Below, piece after piece: positions 36,179 through 44,490 of a DNA stretch of 64,000 nucleotides. The first letter of the stretch is position 1. Every line of letters begins with the position of its first letter. The notes under the pieces were generated by a model. That model was not told where the DNA came from. It searched no databases and worked only from the letters and a program-made list of their open reading frames with translations. This DNA comes from Dyella tabacisoli (GTDB taxonomy: Bacteria; Pseudomonadota; Gammaproteobacteria; Xanthomonadales; Rhodanobacteraceae), in contig NZ_KZ857173.1 in assembly GCF_003350925.1 (NCBI RefSeq), positions 822,381-886,380 on the forward strand, read 5' to 3'. The position numbers and the translations under genes are program-made.

Positions 36179-37630
36179 ATGCCAAACCTGCGCCTCGCCA
36201 ACTTGATCGACGGTCACTTGCAGGCGCCAAGCGCCGATCGATGGCTGGATGTATTCGAGCCTGCCACCGGCGAAGTATTCGCCCATTGCCCCGATTCGGA
36301 CGCGGCCGATGTTGCCGCCGCGGTAGCGGCAGCGCAGCGTGCGGCGCCAGCCTGGGCAGCAACCCCGATCGAGCAGCGCAGTCATCTGCTGCAGCGGCTG
36401 GCCGATCTGCTCGAAGCTCGGCTGGACGAATTCGCGGCGCTGGAATCGCGTGACAGCGGCAAGCCACTCGCCCTGGCGCGCAGTCTCGATATTCCACGTG
36501 CGGTGAGTAATCTGCGTTATTTCGCAGCGGCCATCGTGCCTTGGGGCAGTGAGTCGCACGCGATGGAAAGCAATGCCATCAACTACACCCTGCGCCAGCC
36601 GCTGGGCGTGGTCGGCTGCATCAGCCCATGGAACCTGCCGCTTTACCTGTTCACCTGGAAAATCGCGCCCGCACTGGCTGCCGGAAATACGGTGGTAGCC
36701 AAGCCCTCGGAGATCACTCCTTGCACGGCCGCCCTGCTCGGCGAACTGAGCATTGAGGCGGGCCTGCCGCCGGGTGTCTTGAACATCGTGCAAGGTCGCG
36801 GCCCCGATGTCGGCCAGGCTATCGTCGAACACCCCTCGGTCAAGGCCATTTCGTTCACCGGCAGCACCAAGACCGGGGCCAGCATCGCCGCGGCAGCGGC
36901 CCCTCATTTCAAGAAAATCTCACTTGAGCTAGGCGGCAAGAATCCGGCCATCGTATTCGCCGATGCCGACCTCAGCGACGCCAACCTCGATACCATCGTG
37001 CGCTCGGGCTTCGCCAATCAAGGCGAGATCTGCCTGTGCGGCTCGCGCCTGCTGGTGCAACGCTCGATCTACGACAGCTTTCGCGAGCGCTACCTGGCCC
37101 GTGTCCAAGCCCTGCGTGTGGGCGACCCCAATGACAATGACAGCCACCTGGGCGCACTGGTCTCGCAAGCTCATTTCGACAAAGTAATGGATTGCATCGC
37201 CCACGCCCGTCGCGAAGGCGGTCAGATCCTGTGCGGTGGCGAACCCATTCATTTGCCCGGCCGCTGCGCCAATGGTTGGTATGTGGCGCCGACAGTCATC
37301 GAGGGCCTGCCCTCTGGTGCGGCAACCAACCAACTGGAAATTTTCGGCCCGGTGGTCAGCCTGATTCCGTTCGATGACGAGGCGCAAGCCCTGGCCATCG
37401 CCAACGACAGCATCTACGGCCTGGCCGCCTCGTTGTGGACTCGCGACCTGTCGCGCGCCCATCGGCTTGGCGCCCAGCTCGACTTCGGCATCGTGTGGAT
37501 CAACTGCTGGCTGTTGCGCGATCTGCGCACGCCCTTCGGCGGCAGCAAGCAATCCGGTGTCGGCCGCGAGGGCGGCACCGAAGCGCTACGCTTCTTTACC
37601 GAGCCTAAAAACATTTGCATACGCTACTGA
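36179..37630 (+). CDS. 2-aminomuconate-semialdehyde dehydrogenase-like aldehyde dehydrogenase
   Basis: 483 residues. Residues and spacing closely resemble human ALDH8A1 and bacterial AmnC/NbaE: YTLRQPLGVVGCISPWNLPL, WKIAPALAAGNTVVAKPSE, LELGGKNPAIVF (catalytic Glu) and FANQGEICLCGSR (catalytic Cys), then WINCWLLRDLRTPFGGSKQSG. It would oxidise 2-aminomuconate semialdehyde to 2-aminomuconate with NAD in tryptophan/kynurenine or aminophenol breakdown. A 2-aminomuconate deaminase-like gene follows, supporting this. Confidence 0.85.
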   Translation: MPNLRLANLIDGHLQAPSADRWLDVFEPATGEVFAHCPDSDAADVAAAVAAAQRAAPAWAATPIEQRSHLLQRLADLLEARLDEFAALESRDSGKPLALARSLDIPRAVSNLRYFAAAIVPWGSESHAMESNAINYTLRQPLGVVGCISPWNLPLYLFTWKIAPALAAGNTVVAKPSEITPCTAALLGELSIEAGLPPGVLNIVQGRGPDVGQAIVEHPSVKAISFTGSTKTGASIAAAAAPHFKKISLELGGKNPAIVFADADLSDANLDTIVRSGFANQGEICLCGSRLLVQRSIYDSFRERYLARVQALRVGDPNDNDSHLGALVSQAHFDKVMDCIAHARREGGQILCGGEPIHLPGRCANGWYVAPTVIEGLPSGAATNQLEIFGPVVSLIPFDDEAQALAIANDSIYGLAASLWTRDLSRAHRLGAQLDFGIVWINCWLLRDLRTPFGGSKQSGVGREGGTEALRFFTEPKNICIRY

Positions 37631-37640
37631 GAGCCAGCCC

Positions 37641-38339
37641 TTGACCAAGCCACCCGAAATCAATCCAGTGTTGACCAATCCACTGCAAGATCTGATTGAC
37701 AGCAACCGCCGCTGGTCGGCGGCCGTGCGCGCACAAGACCCGCGTTTCTTCGAGCGCCTCTCGCAGCAACAGGCGCCCAAATACCTATGGATCGGCTGCT
37801 CCGATTCTCGTGTACCGGCGACGCAGATCGTCGACCTGCCACCCGGCGATATTTTCGTGCAACGCAATGTCGCCAACGTGGTTTCCCATACCGACCTGAA
37901 CTGCCTCAGCACCATTCAATTTGCGGTGGACGTACTCAAGGTTGAACACATTCTGGTGGTCGGCCACTACGGCTGCGGCGGTGTGCAGGCCGTGCTCGAC
38001 GATCGCCGGCTTGGCCTCGTCGACAACTGGCTGCGCCACGTCGGCGACGTCGCGCAAAAGCATGCCCACATGCTGGCCTCGCTCGATCTGGCGCATCTGC
38101 GCAATAGCCGCTTGTGCGAACTCAATGTGATCGAACAAGTAACCAATGTCTGCCAGACCACCAGCGTGATAGACGCCTGGGAGCGCGGCCAGAAACTTTC
38201 GGTGCATGCCTGGTGCTACAGCTTGTTCGATGGCCATATCAAAGACTTGGACATGCATGTCGATTCACGCCTGGCGCTGCCCTCAGCCTATCGCCACGCG
38301 CTGGATCAGCTACTTGCCGTGCCGGGCCAGCCGCGATGA
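37641..38339 (+). CDS. can: beta-class carbonic anhydrase
   Basis: 232 residues from a TTG start at 37641 (GTG at 37668 also possible). Zinc ligands are C53 in GCSDSRVPA and H109/C112 in VGHYGCGGV, with the D55-R57 dyad. It interconverts CO2 and bicarbonate. It lies between the semialdehyde dehydrogenase and the deaminase-like gene, 10 nt after the former. Confidence 0.92.
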   Translation: MTKPPEINPVLTNPLQDLIDSNRRWSAAVRAQDPRFFERLSQQQAPKYLWIGCSDSRVPATQIVDLPPGDIFVQRNVANVVSHTDLNCLSTIQFAVDVLKVEHILVVGHYGCGGVQAVLDDRRLGLVDNWLRHVGDVAQKHAHMLASLDLAHLRNSRLCELNVIEQVTNVCQTTSVIDAWERGQKLSVHAWCYSLFDGHIKDLDMHVDSRLALPSAYRHALDQLLAVPGQPR

Positions 38340-38407
38340 GCACGACCGCGATGAGTGCAGGCGTATGAACCCCGATTCCATCGACACGGCCCTATCGGGA
38401 TGACGCT

Positions 38408-38839
38408 ATGAGCAACATCATCCGCACCGAGTCAGCACCGGCCCCCGTTGGGGCCTACCCGCATGCGCGGCGGGTGGGCGATCTGTTGTTTTTATCTGGG
38501 GTGGGTCCGCGCCAGCCCGGCAGCAATGCGATTCCCGGCAATGTCTACGATGCGCACGGCAAACTGATCGCTTACGACATCGCGGCGCAGTGCAAGCAAG
38601 TCTTTGCCAATGTACGGGCGGTACTCGAAGCCAGTGGCGCAGCCTGGACGGATCTGGTCGACGTGACCGTCTTTCTTACCGATATGACGCGCGACTTCCC
38701 CATCTACAACAGCCTCTATGCCGAACACTTCGCCGGTATCGATGCCTGCCGTACCACGCTGGGCGTCAGCGCCTTGCCGACACCGATCGCGATCGAGTTG
38801 AAATGCATTGCGGCGCTACCGCCTGCATCCGACTCATAA
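38408..38839 (+). CDS. RidA-family 2-aminomuconate deaminase-like protein
   Basis: 143 residues of the YjgF/YER057c/RidA fold. PVGAYPHARRVGDLLFLSGVGPRQPGSNAIPG is the pattern seen in NbaF/AmnD 2-aminomuconate deaminases, which release ammonia to give 4-oxalocrotonate. C-terminal RTTLGVSALPTPIAIELKCIA is conserved. Its position after the aldehyde dehydrogenase makes this role likely; a general imine deaminase is the alternative. Confidence 0.85.
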   Translation: MSNIIRTESAPAPVGAYPHARRVGDLLFLSGVGPRQPGSNAIPGNVYDAHGKLIAYDIAAQCKQVFANVRAVLEASGAAWTDLVDVTVFLTDMTRDFPIYNSLYAEHFAGIDACRTTLGVSALPTPIAIELKCIAALPPASDS

Positions 38840-38840
38840 A

Positions 38841-38869
38841 AAAACCCCGGTGGCCAGCCTACCGGGGTT
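38841..38869 (-). terminator. terminator after the small His-rich gene
   Basis: A perfect 9-bp stem AACCCCGGT/ACCGGGGTT with a 9-nt loop; on the minus strand it is followed by a long T-run (complement of 38837-38844). It serves the gene ending at 38910 and may also end the RidA transcript. Confidence 0.85.
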
Positions 38870-38909
38870 GCTCATTCTTAAAGAACCGTGGCTTAAAGAG
38901 CCGCCGCCA

Positions 38910-39110
38910 TTAAGCGGCCTTTGACGCAGCCTTATGCTTGTGGCTATGACCATGGCCAGTCTTGCCGGCAGCCTTTTTCTTGGCCAATACCTGCCCCGAC
39001 ATCGACTTGCTGGAGCCCGGCTGAGCGGTGGTGGACTGGGTCGTAGCCAACACGGAGCCAGAGAAAGCCACGGCAGCCACAAGCAGAGAAGCGATCGCAA
39101 GTTTACGCAT
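38910..39110 (-). CDS. small secreted His/Lys-rich protein
   Basis: 66 residues. A signal peptide (about 1-22, ending VLA) leaves a mature peptide of about 44 residues, Ser/Thr/Gln-rich then basic, with GHGHSHKHKAASKAA at the end. The alternating His suggests metal binding. GAGG precedes the start and a strong terminator follows, so this is a real monocistronic gene. I do not recognise a family. Its tail resembles that of the secreted protein at 61789-62214. Confidence 0.7.
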   Translation of the reverse strand: MRKLAIASLLVAAVAFSGSVLATTQSTTAQPGSSKSMSGQVLAKKKAAGKTGHGHSHKHKAASKAA

Positions 39111-39530
39111 AGTCGTATGCCTCGAACGTTAGAGAAGGACGCGGACCCGGCCGGAACCCGGCAGCGCGAGCGGCGCGACGACCGCACCATAGCATCGCGT
39201 TCAATGCGTCGAAATGGGAGCTAGCACACTATTTCTTCCATCGATTCAAGCGCGGTTCTTGACTTTCAAATATGGCAATTCTGAAGCGCAATTATTTGCG
39301 CCACACCAGCTCGGCGCATCATGCTGCATGACGGCATCTGCTTCGTGACGGTCTACGCGCTCGCATAAAATAAGCCGTTATCCACATTCCGCTGCCGCAT
39401 GAAAACGGCCTGGCCGCGCTAAAAACGTCCATACGTAACTTCATGCGATGCGGCGAGACGGTAAAGCTGCTGGATTCTGTTCATCCGTCGCTTAACTACC
39501 ACGGCGCGTGCCCGCGTGTAGAAACAAACG
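39111..39530. other. 420-bp gap with one DnaA box
   Basis: It holds the promoter region of the small His-rich gene and the 3' side of the D-amino-acid dehydrogenase gene. The only clear motif is a perfect DnaA box TTATCCACA at 39378-39386. I see no RNA gene or supported frame. Confidence 0.5.
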
Positions 39531-40790
39531 TCAAAGACCGAATCGCGTCGGCGCATAGGGTGCGGGGTCGATATTTGTCGCGGCGCTGCCAAGCAGCGAT
39601 GCGACCAACTCGCCGGTCGCCGCCGACATGCTTACGCCCAGCATGCCGTGCGCTGTCGCCAGCGTCAGGTTCGACCACCGTTTGCTCGGCCCGATGATCG
39701 GTATTTCATCCATGCTCATCGGCCGCCAGCCCCACCACTCCTCCAATAATTGCGGCCCTTCGGGTTCGCGCAACCCGGCGGCGGCGCCACGCCGCAACGC
39801 ATCCAATCGGGTTCGATTAAGCCCTTCGGCGTAACCGGAAAATTCCATCGTGCTACCCAAGCGGTAGCCGCTGCCCCATGTCGTCACGCAAACTTTCGCT
39901 TCGGACAACACCAGCGCATGACGGGGCACGCGCGTGGGCCGGGTATAAGTGAGTGAATACCCCTTGCCCGGTTGCATCGGCAAACGCAGATCGAGCATGC
40001 GACCCAACAGCGGCGACCACGCACCCAGGGCCATCACCACACGCTCGCCACGAAACACGCCGCGCGTCGTTCGCACAACATCGACCTGGCCACCCTGCGT
40101 ACCGAAATCGTCGATCTGCGCGCCACACTCGATCACGCCACCGAGTTCGCGCACTCGCCGCGCCAGTTCGGCCACATAGCGGTCGGGCCGCAACTGCGCA
40201 TCGCCGGGATGGAACAGACCGCCGGCGACACCAGGTTTCAGCGCCGGCTCCAACGCTTCTACCTCATCGCCGCGCAAGCGCTGCACCTCTATACCCAGGC
40301 GATCCAGCACCGCCGCGTGATGCAGCTCGCCTGCCGCCAATGCGGATTGTGTGCGATACACATACAGCCCGCCGCCCGAAACGAACTCGCAATCGAGTCC
40401 CTCCTCGTGCACCAGTGCTTCAATCAAGCGACGCGAGCGCTGCAAAATCGCCGATCGCGCTTCGGCGGCATGCTGGAAATCACGCCAGTTACAACGGCGC
40501 GCAAAGCCGAGCAGCCAACGCAGACGATCCCATTCGGGCCGCGGATTCAGATAGAGCGGCGCATCGGCGCGAAACACTGAGCGCAAGGCCTCCCCAAGCA
40601 CACCCGGCATGGCCAGCGGGGCGGCATGGCTAGGCGTAATCGTGCCGCAGTTCCCATGCGAACTGCCGCAACCAGGCGTACCTTGTTCGAGCACCCGCAC
40701 GGAAGCGCCCGCCTTGAGCAGGTAAAAAGCACAAGCGAGGCCGATGACACCGCCGCCAAGAATCAGAACATCGCTGCGTGAAGCATCCAT
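39531..40790 (-). CDS. FAD-dependent D-amino-acid dehydrogenase-like oxidoreductase
   Basis: 419 residues of the DAO/DadA family. The N-terminal dinucleotide motif is LILGGGVIGLACAFYLLKAG; GCGSSHGNCGTITPSHAAPL and the C-terminal WWGWRPMSMDEIPIIGPS and ATAHGMLGVSMS match DadA relatives. It would oxidise a D-amino acid (or hydroxyproline-type substrate) and pass electrons to the respiratory chain. No dadX neighbour, so substrate is unknown. Confidence 0.83.
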   Translation of the reverse strand: MDASRSDVLILGGGVIGLACAFYLLKAGASVRVLEQGTPGCGSSHGNCGTITPSHAAPLAMPGVLGEALRSVFRADAPLYLNPRPEWDRLRWLLGFARRCNWRDFQHAAEARSAILQRSRRLIEALVHEEGLDCEFVSGGGLYVYRTQSALAAGELHHAAVLDRLGIEVQRLRGDEVEALEPALKPGVAGGLFHPGDAQLRPDRYVAELARRVRELGGVIECGAQIDDFGTQGGQVDVVRTTRGVFRGERVVMALGAWSPLLGRMLDLRLPMQPGKGYSLTYTRPTRVPRHALVLSEAKVCVTTWGSGYRLGSTMEFSGYAEGLNRTRLDALRRGAAAGLREPEGPQLLEEWWGWRPMSMDEIPIIGPSKRWSNLTLATAHGMLGVSMSAATGELVASLLGSAATNIDPAPYAPTRFGL

Positions 40791-40865
40791 CCGAGTATTG
40801 TAGCGGCGCGGTGCGCTTACTCCCTGACATCAAAGCCCATGTTCCAAAGATCCAGGACTTGCACG

Positions 40866-42197
40866 ATGCGAATGACTGACGCCATCCGAGCCTTACCGAT
40901 CTGCCTGGTCAACCTTGGGCTGCTGCTATCGATGTCGCCCACTGCGCTAGCCGCTCAGCAATCCGCGCCGGCAGCGGCTGCCACGACTGCCCAGGCGGCG
41001 CCCAGCCAACCATCGCTGCTCCAACGCGAGTTGCTGCGCAAATTGCCGCTGCTTAAAAACGACCTTGCCCGCTATCAATACCTTACCGAGTCGATTCCGC
41101 AGCTCTCCGAAACAGATCGAATTCTCGCCCAGCAATTGCTGGCTACGGTGGAAAACGAACTAGGGATGTACAACGAAGCTATCCGCGACTTCCCCTTCGA
41201 CAATCGGGTACGCAACGGCGCTGAGTTGCCACAATCAGCCCAATGGCAAGCTGTCGATGCTGCCGACGCCATCGAGAAGCTGGCGGCGAACCGGCGCCTC
41301 GTGATGATTAACGAAGCCCATCACGACGCCCATACACGGCAACTGACGCTTGCGTTGCTGCCGCGACTGCGCGCATTGGGTTTTACCCATTTCGCCATAG
41401 AGGCGCTGGACGACAAAGACAGCGCACTGATGAAGCGTGGCTACCCGGTCTCGGACAGCGGTAGTGAATACCTGCACGAACCGATTTACGGCGACATCGT
41501 GCGCGAGGCGATCAAGCTCGGCTTTATCATCGTGCCTTACGAATCAGACACGATAAGTACCGCCGATCGCGAAACCCATCAGGCCGACAACCTTTATCGG
41601 CGCGTGTTTATGCGCGATCCCAAGGCCCGCCTGCTGGTCCATGCCGGCTACGCGCACATCGACAAAGTCGTCGGCAGTTTCGGCAGCACCATCCAACCGA
41701 TGGCGGCGCATCTGATACAGATCAGCGGCATCGACCCACTATCGATCGACCAGACCCAACTACGTGACGTAGGGCCGGTCAGAGGCGACACCACCTATCG
41801 TTCGTTGCTCGCCAGCTTTGAGCCCAAAGACCCTACCGTGCTGCTCAACCGCACCACCGGCAATGCCTGGAGCACCAATCCGGCCGCCCACGACATCAGC
41901 GTATTACTGCCACCGGCGGGTCATCGACGACGCCCCTCTTGGCTGAGCCTGGACGGGCAGCGCCAGACGCATTTAGTCACCGCCGACCTATGCGGCGGCC
42001 ACCTGCCCTGCGTCGTCGAGGCGCACTACGCCAATGAGCCTGACGAGGCTACGCCCGCCGACCGATGCACCTTGCTGACCCCGGACGGCGTGAACTCGCT
42101 GTATTTACGTGCGGGTGACTATCGGGTGCGTGCCTGGAGCAGTGACGGCCGCACCTTGAACACGCGCACCATTCATATCAAGGCCTCCCCAGCCTGA
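40866..42197 (+). CDS. secreted Tiki/ChaN-like (EreA-like) putative hydrolase
   Basis: 443 residues from ATG 40866, which has AGGA 8 nt upstream. A signal peptide ends near ALAA, followed by an Ala/Gln/Pro linker. A central domain shows MINEAHHDAHTRQLTLALLPRL, FAIEALDD, the segment IIVPYESD and LLVHAGYAHIDK, reminiscent of the ChaN/TraB/erythromycin-esterase superfamily with its conserved Glu and His pairs. The C-terminal part (about 360-443) is a separate beta-rich domain. Substrate unknown; the superfamily call is moderate. Confidence 0.6.
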   Translation: MRMTDAIRALPICLVNLGLLLSMSPTALAAQQSAPAAAATTAQAAPSQPSLLQRELLRKLPLLKNDLARYQYLTESIPQLSETDRILAQQLLATVENELGMYNEAIRDFPFDNRVRNGAELPQSAQWQAVDAADAIEKLAANRRLVMINEAHHDAHTRQLTLALLPRLRALGFTHFAIEALDDKDSALMKRGYPVSDSGSEYLHEPIYGDIVREAIKLGFIIVPYESDTISTADRETHQADNLYRRVFMRDPKARLLVHAGYAHIDKVVGSFGSTIQPMAAHLIQISGIDPLSIDQTQLRDVGPVRGDTTYRSLLASFEPKDPTVLLNRTTGNAWSTNPAAHDISVLLPPAGHRRRPSWLSLDGQRQTHLVTADLCGGHLPCVVEAHYANEPDEATPADRCTLLTPDGVNSLYLRAGDYRVRAWSSDGRTLNTRTIHIKASPA

Positions 42198-42309
42198 TCG
42201 TGGGCGGCCCTGGGTGAGTCCGCTCAACCAACCTTCAACCGCACTATGAGAACTATCGCGCAAGCCATTGATTTGATAACCTCCGCGACGACTCGTCCGA
42301 GGTTGTCAT

Positions 42310-42885
42310 ATGCGCTTGAGCTTTGCTGCCCTATCGATTGTCCGGCCAGCTCCATGCCGAGTCGCGCGTCCATGGGTCCTGGTTATGGCGATACTGCTAT
42401 TGGCCGCCTGTAGCAGCGCGCCACGCAAACCGCAGCCCACCTTTAAGGACTCGCGCTCGAACCTCGCCAACCAACCCGCCCGCGGCCCTTCCGAGGCCAA
42501 TACGGGTACCGCCAACGATGTCTTGTTTCGCGCCATTGCCCTGGTCGGCACGCCTTATCGCTGGGGTGGCAATACTCCCGACAGCGGCTTCGATTGCAGC
42601 GGCCTGGTTACCTACATTTACCGCAACGCCGCCAACCTCCTGCTACCGCGCACTTCCCATGAAATGGCCCTGATGGATGGCCGCACCGTCGGCAGCATGA
42701 CCGACCTGGTCAGCGGCGATCTGGTGTTTTTCGGCAGTCGCGGCAATATCAGCCATGTCGGCGTGTATGTGGGCAAGGGGCGTTTTGTGCATGCGCCCAA
42801 CAGCGGCGGGACGGTACGGCTGGACGATATCGACGGACCGTACTGGCGCGATCACTTCACCTACGGCAAGCGTCTGCTCAATTAG
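42310..42885 (+). CDS. NlpC/P60 family peptidoglycan endopeptidase lipoprotein
   Basis: 191 residues. Lipobox LLAAC (C34), a short linker, then the NlpC/P60 domain. The catalytic triad candidates are C96 in FDCSGLV, H149 in ISHVGVYVG and H161 in FVHAPNSGG. It cuts D-gamma-Glu-diaminopimelate bonds, like E. coli Spr/MepS. The long N-terminus before the hydrophobic stretch suggests that the true start may be at a later Met. Confidence 0.9.
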   Translation: MRLSFAALSIVRPAPCRVARPWVLVMAILLLAACSSAPRKPQPTFKDSRSNLANQPARGPSEANTGTANDVLFRAIALVGTPYRWGGNTPDSGFDCSGLVTYIYRNAANLLLPRTSHEMALMDGRTVGSMTDLVSGDLVFFGSRGNISHVGVYVGKGRFVHAPNSGGTVRLDDIDGPYWRDHFTYGKRLLN

Positions 42886-42910
42886 CTCACCGGCGACTCA
42901 GCGGATCCGC

Positions 42911-42956
42911 AAGATCACAAAATTAAATTGCACACAATTTAATTTTGTGATCTTAT
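42911..42956 (+). promoter_or_regulatory. ohrR operator palindrome over its promoter
   Basis: A perfect 20-bp inverted repeat (42911-42930 and 42935-42954, AT-rich, 4-nt spacer CACA) contains AAATTG-CACA-CAATTT, resembling OhrR sites. TTGCAC (42928-42933), a 17-nt spacer and TCTTAT (42951-42956) form a sigma-70-like promoter inside it, so a bound dimer would block transcription. Peroxide relief by OhrR oxidation is known for the family. Confidence 0.75.
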
Positions 42957-42963
42957 GCTCCCC

Positions 42964-43425
42964 ATGAAGAACACCCCTCCCTCCCTGCTGCTGGACGAAC
43001 AGCTCTGTTTTGCGCTGTACGCCGCCTCGCGCGCCATGACCTCGGCTTATCGCCCATTGCTGGACGCGCTGGACCTCACCTATCCGCAATATCTGGTGAT
43101 GCTGGTGCTGTGGGAGCGCGATGGCCTCACCGTACGAGAGCTCGGCCAGCGCTTGCACCTGGATTCCGGGACCTTGACGCCACTGCTGAAACGATTGCAG
43201 CTAGCGGGTCTGATCGATCGCCAGCGCCGCAGCAGCGATGAGCGCGAAGTCGAGATTCGCCTCCATCCAAACGGCCGTGCCCTGCGCGAGCAGGCCACTT
43301 CGATCCCTGCCTGCCTGGCCAGCCGGCTATGTCTTTCCCTGGAAGACATACAACACCTACGCGACGAGCTAAACCGGCTGGCCGCGCAACTCAACCACTC
43401 CCCCACGAAGGAAACTGAGTCATGA
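42964..43425 (+). CDS. ohrR: organic hydroperoxide sensor-repressor OhrR (MarR family)
   Basis: 153 residues from ATG 42964. A winged-helix MarR regulator with the reactive C15 in LDEQLCFALYAASRAM and C117/C123 in IPACLASRLC as possible resolving cysteines, i.e. the two-Cys type known from Xanthomonas. The DNA-recognition helix lies in LTVRELGQRLHLDSGTLTPLLKRL. The upstream ATG at 42955 overlaps the -10 box, and the predicted transcript start (about 42963) makes 42964 nearly leaderless. Its stop overlaps ohr (ATGA). Confidence 0.92.
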   Translation: MKNTPPSLLLDEQLCFALYAASRAMTSAYRPLLDALDLTYPQYLVMLVLWERDGLTVRELGQRLHLDSGTLTPLLKRLQLAGLIDRQRRSSDEREVEIRLHPNGRALREQATSIPACLASRLCLSLEDIQHLRDELNRLAAQLNHSPTKETES

Positions 43426-43850
43426 GCATCAGCAAAATTCTTTATACCGCCACGGCTACCGCCAAGGGCGGTCGCGAAGGCCATATCCACAGCAGCGACG
43501 GCGTGCTCGATTTCGACCTGAAGGTGCCCAAAGAGCTGGGTGGCCCCGGCGGTGCCGGCAGCAATCCAGAGCAGTTGTTCGCAGCCGGCTATGCGGCCTG
43601 CTTCGAAGGCGCCGTGCGCTTTGTGGCCCGCGAGCGCAAGGTTGCCCTGAAGGAAGCCTCGGTCACCGCACAAGTAGGTATCGGCCCGCGCGAGCCGACC
43701 GGCTTCGGCATTGCGGTAAAACTGGAAGTGAGCCTGCCGGGCATCGACCGTGCTGTAGCGCAAGAGCTGGTGGACACCGCCCATAGCGATATCTGCCCCT
43801 ACTCGCATGCCACTCGCGGTAATGTCGACGTGCAGATCACGCTGGCCTGA
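43422..43850 (+). CDS. ohr: organic hydroperoxide resistance protein Ohr
   Basis: 142 residues. Thiol peroxidase of the OsmC/Ohr fold that reduces organic and lipid hydroperoxides using lipoylated proteins. Catalytic cysteines are C60 in GYAACFEGA and C125 in SDICPYSHATRGN. It overlaps ohrR by 4 nt, so the two form an operon under the palindromic operator. Confidence 0.95.
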   Translation: MSISKILYTATATAKGGREGHIHSSDGVLDFDLKVPKELGGPGGAGSNPEQLFAAGYAACFEGAVRFVARERKVALKEASVTAQVGIGPREPTGFGIAVKLEVSLPGIDRAVAQELVDTAHSDICPYSHATRGNVDVQITLA

Positions 43851-43856
43851 TGATCG

Positions 43857-43915
43857 CCCCTGCCGGCGACGGCAGGGGTGCAGTTAAAGCAACGGCGCCT
43901 TCCGGCGCCGTTGCT
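43857..43915. terminator. twin hairpins between ohr and slyD
   Basis: Stem 1 CCCCTGCCG/CGGCAGGGG (43857-43878) ends ohr. Stem 2 AGCAACGGCGCC/GGCGCCGTTGCT (43888-43915, TTCC loop) serves slyD, followed on the minus strand by TTAAC. Both are perfect; T-tracts are short. Confidence 0.65.
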
Positions 43916-43937
43916 TGGTCCAGCCTATGCGAAGCGC

Positions 43938-44423
43938 TTAGTGCGCTTCGGCGCCCGGCGGATGGGCGTGACCATGCTTGATCTCTTCCTCGGAGCCATC
44001 GCGCACTTCGATGATGTTTACATCGAAGTGCAGGGATTTGCCCGCCATCGGGTGGTTCAGATCCACATCGACGGTGCTCATGCCGACCTTATGCACGACG
44101 ACGACGCGATGACCGCCCTCTTTCAAGGCAAGCACGGTGGTCATGCCCGGCTTGAGCTTGGCCGCCTGTTGGAAATACTTTTTCGGCACGCGCTGAATCT
44201 GGCCGTCTTGACGCTCGCCATAGCCATCCACAGGCGCCACATCCACTTGCAGCGATTCACCAGCCTCGTGCTCTTCCAATGCCTTTTCCAAGCCTGGAAT
44301 CAGTTGGCCATGGCCTAGCAATACCCATAGCGGCTCATTGCGGTCGAGCGAGCTTTCGACCTTCTCGCCGTCCACGGTGAGGGTGTAATGGAGCGAGATG
44401 ACCTTGTCCTTGCCAGCCTTCAT
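43938..44423 (-). CDS. slyD: FKBP-type peptidyl-prolyl isomerase SlyD
   Basis: 161 residues. FKBP domain with inserted IF chaperone flap: VISLHYTLTVDGEKVESS, LLGHGQLIPGLEKALEEHEAGE, then VDGYGERQDGQIQRVPKKYF, and return NHPMAGKSLHFDVNIIEVRD. The C-terminal His tail is short (HGHAHPPGAEAH) compared with E. coli SlyD, so nickel storage may be weak. Confidence 0.92.
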   Translation of the reverse strand: MKAGKDKVISLHYTLTVDGEKVESSLDRNEPLWVLLGHGQLIPGLEKALEEHEAGESLQVDVAPVDGYGERQDGQIQRVPKKYFQQAAKLKPGMTTVLALKEGGHRVVVVHKVGMSTVDVDLNHPMAGKSLHFDVNIIEVRDGSEEEIKHGHAHPPGAEAH

Positions 44424-44490
44424 TGCCTTTCTCGTGATGTTTGCAAACGGCGGATTCTACAGCACGGGGGTCGCGGAACGATGCCTGCCT

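Noticed and set aside
39378..39386. Replication origin suggested by a single DnaA box
   Set aside because: One box without a cluster, an AT-rich unwinding region or dnaA/dnaN neighbours is not an origin; the chance rate for one 9-mer in 64 kb is not negligible.
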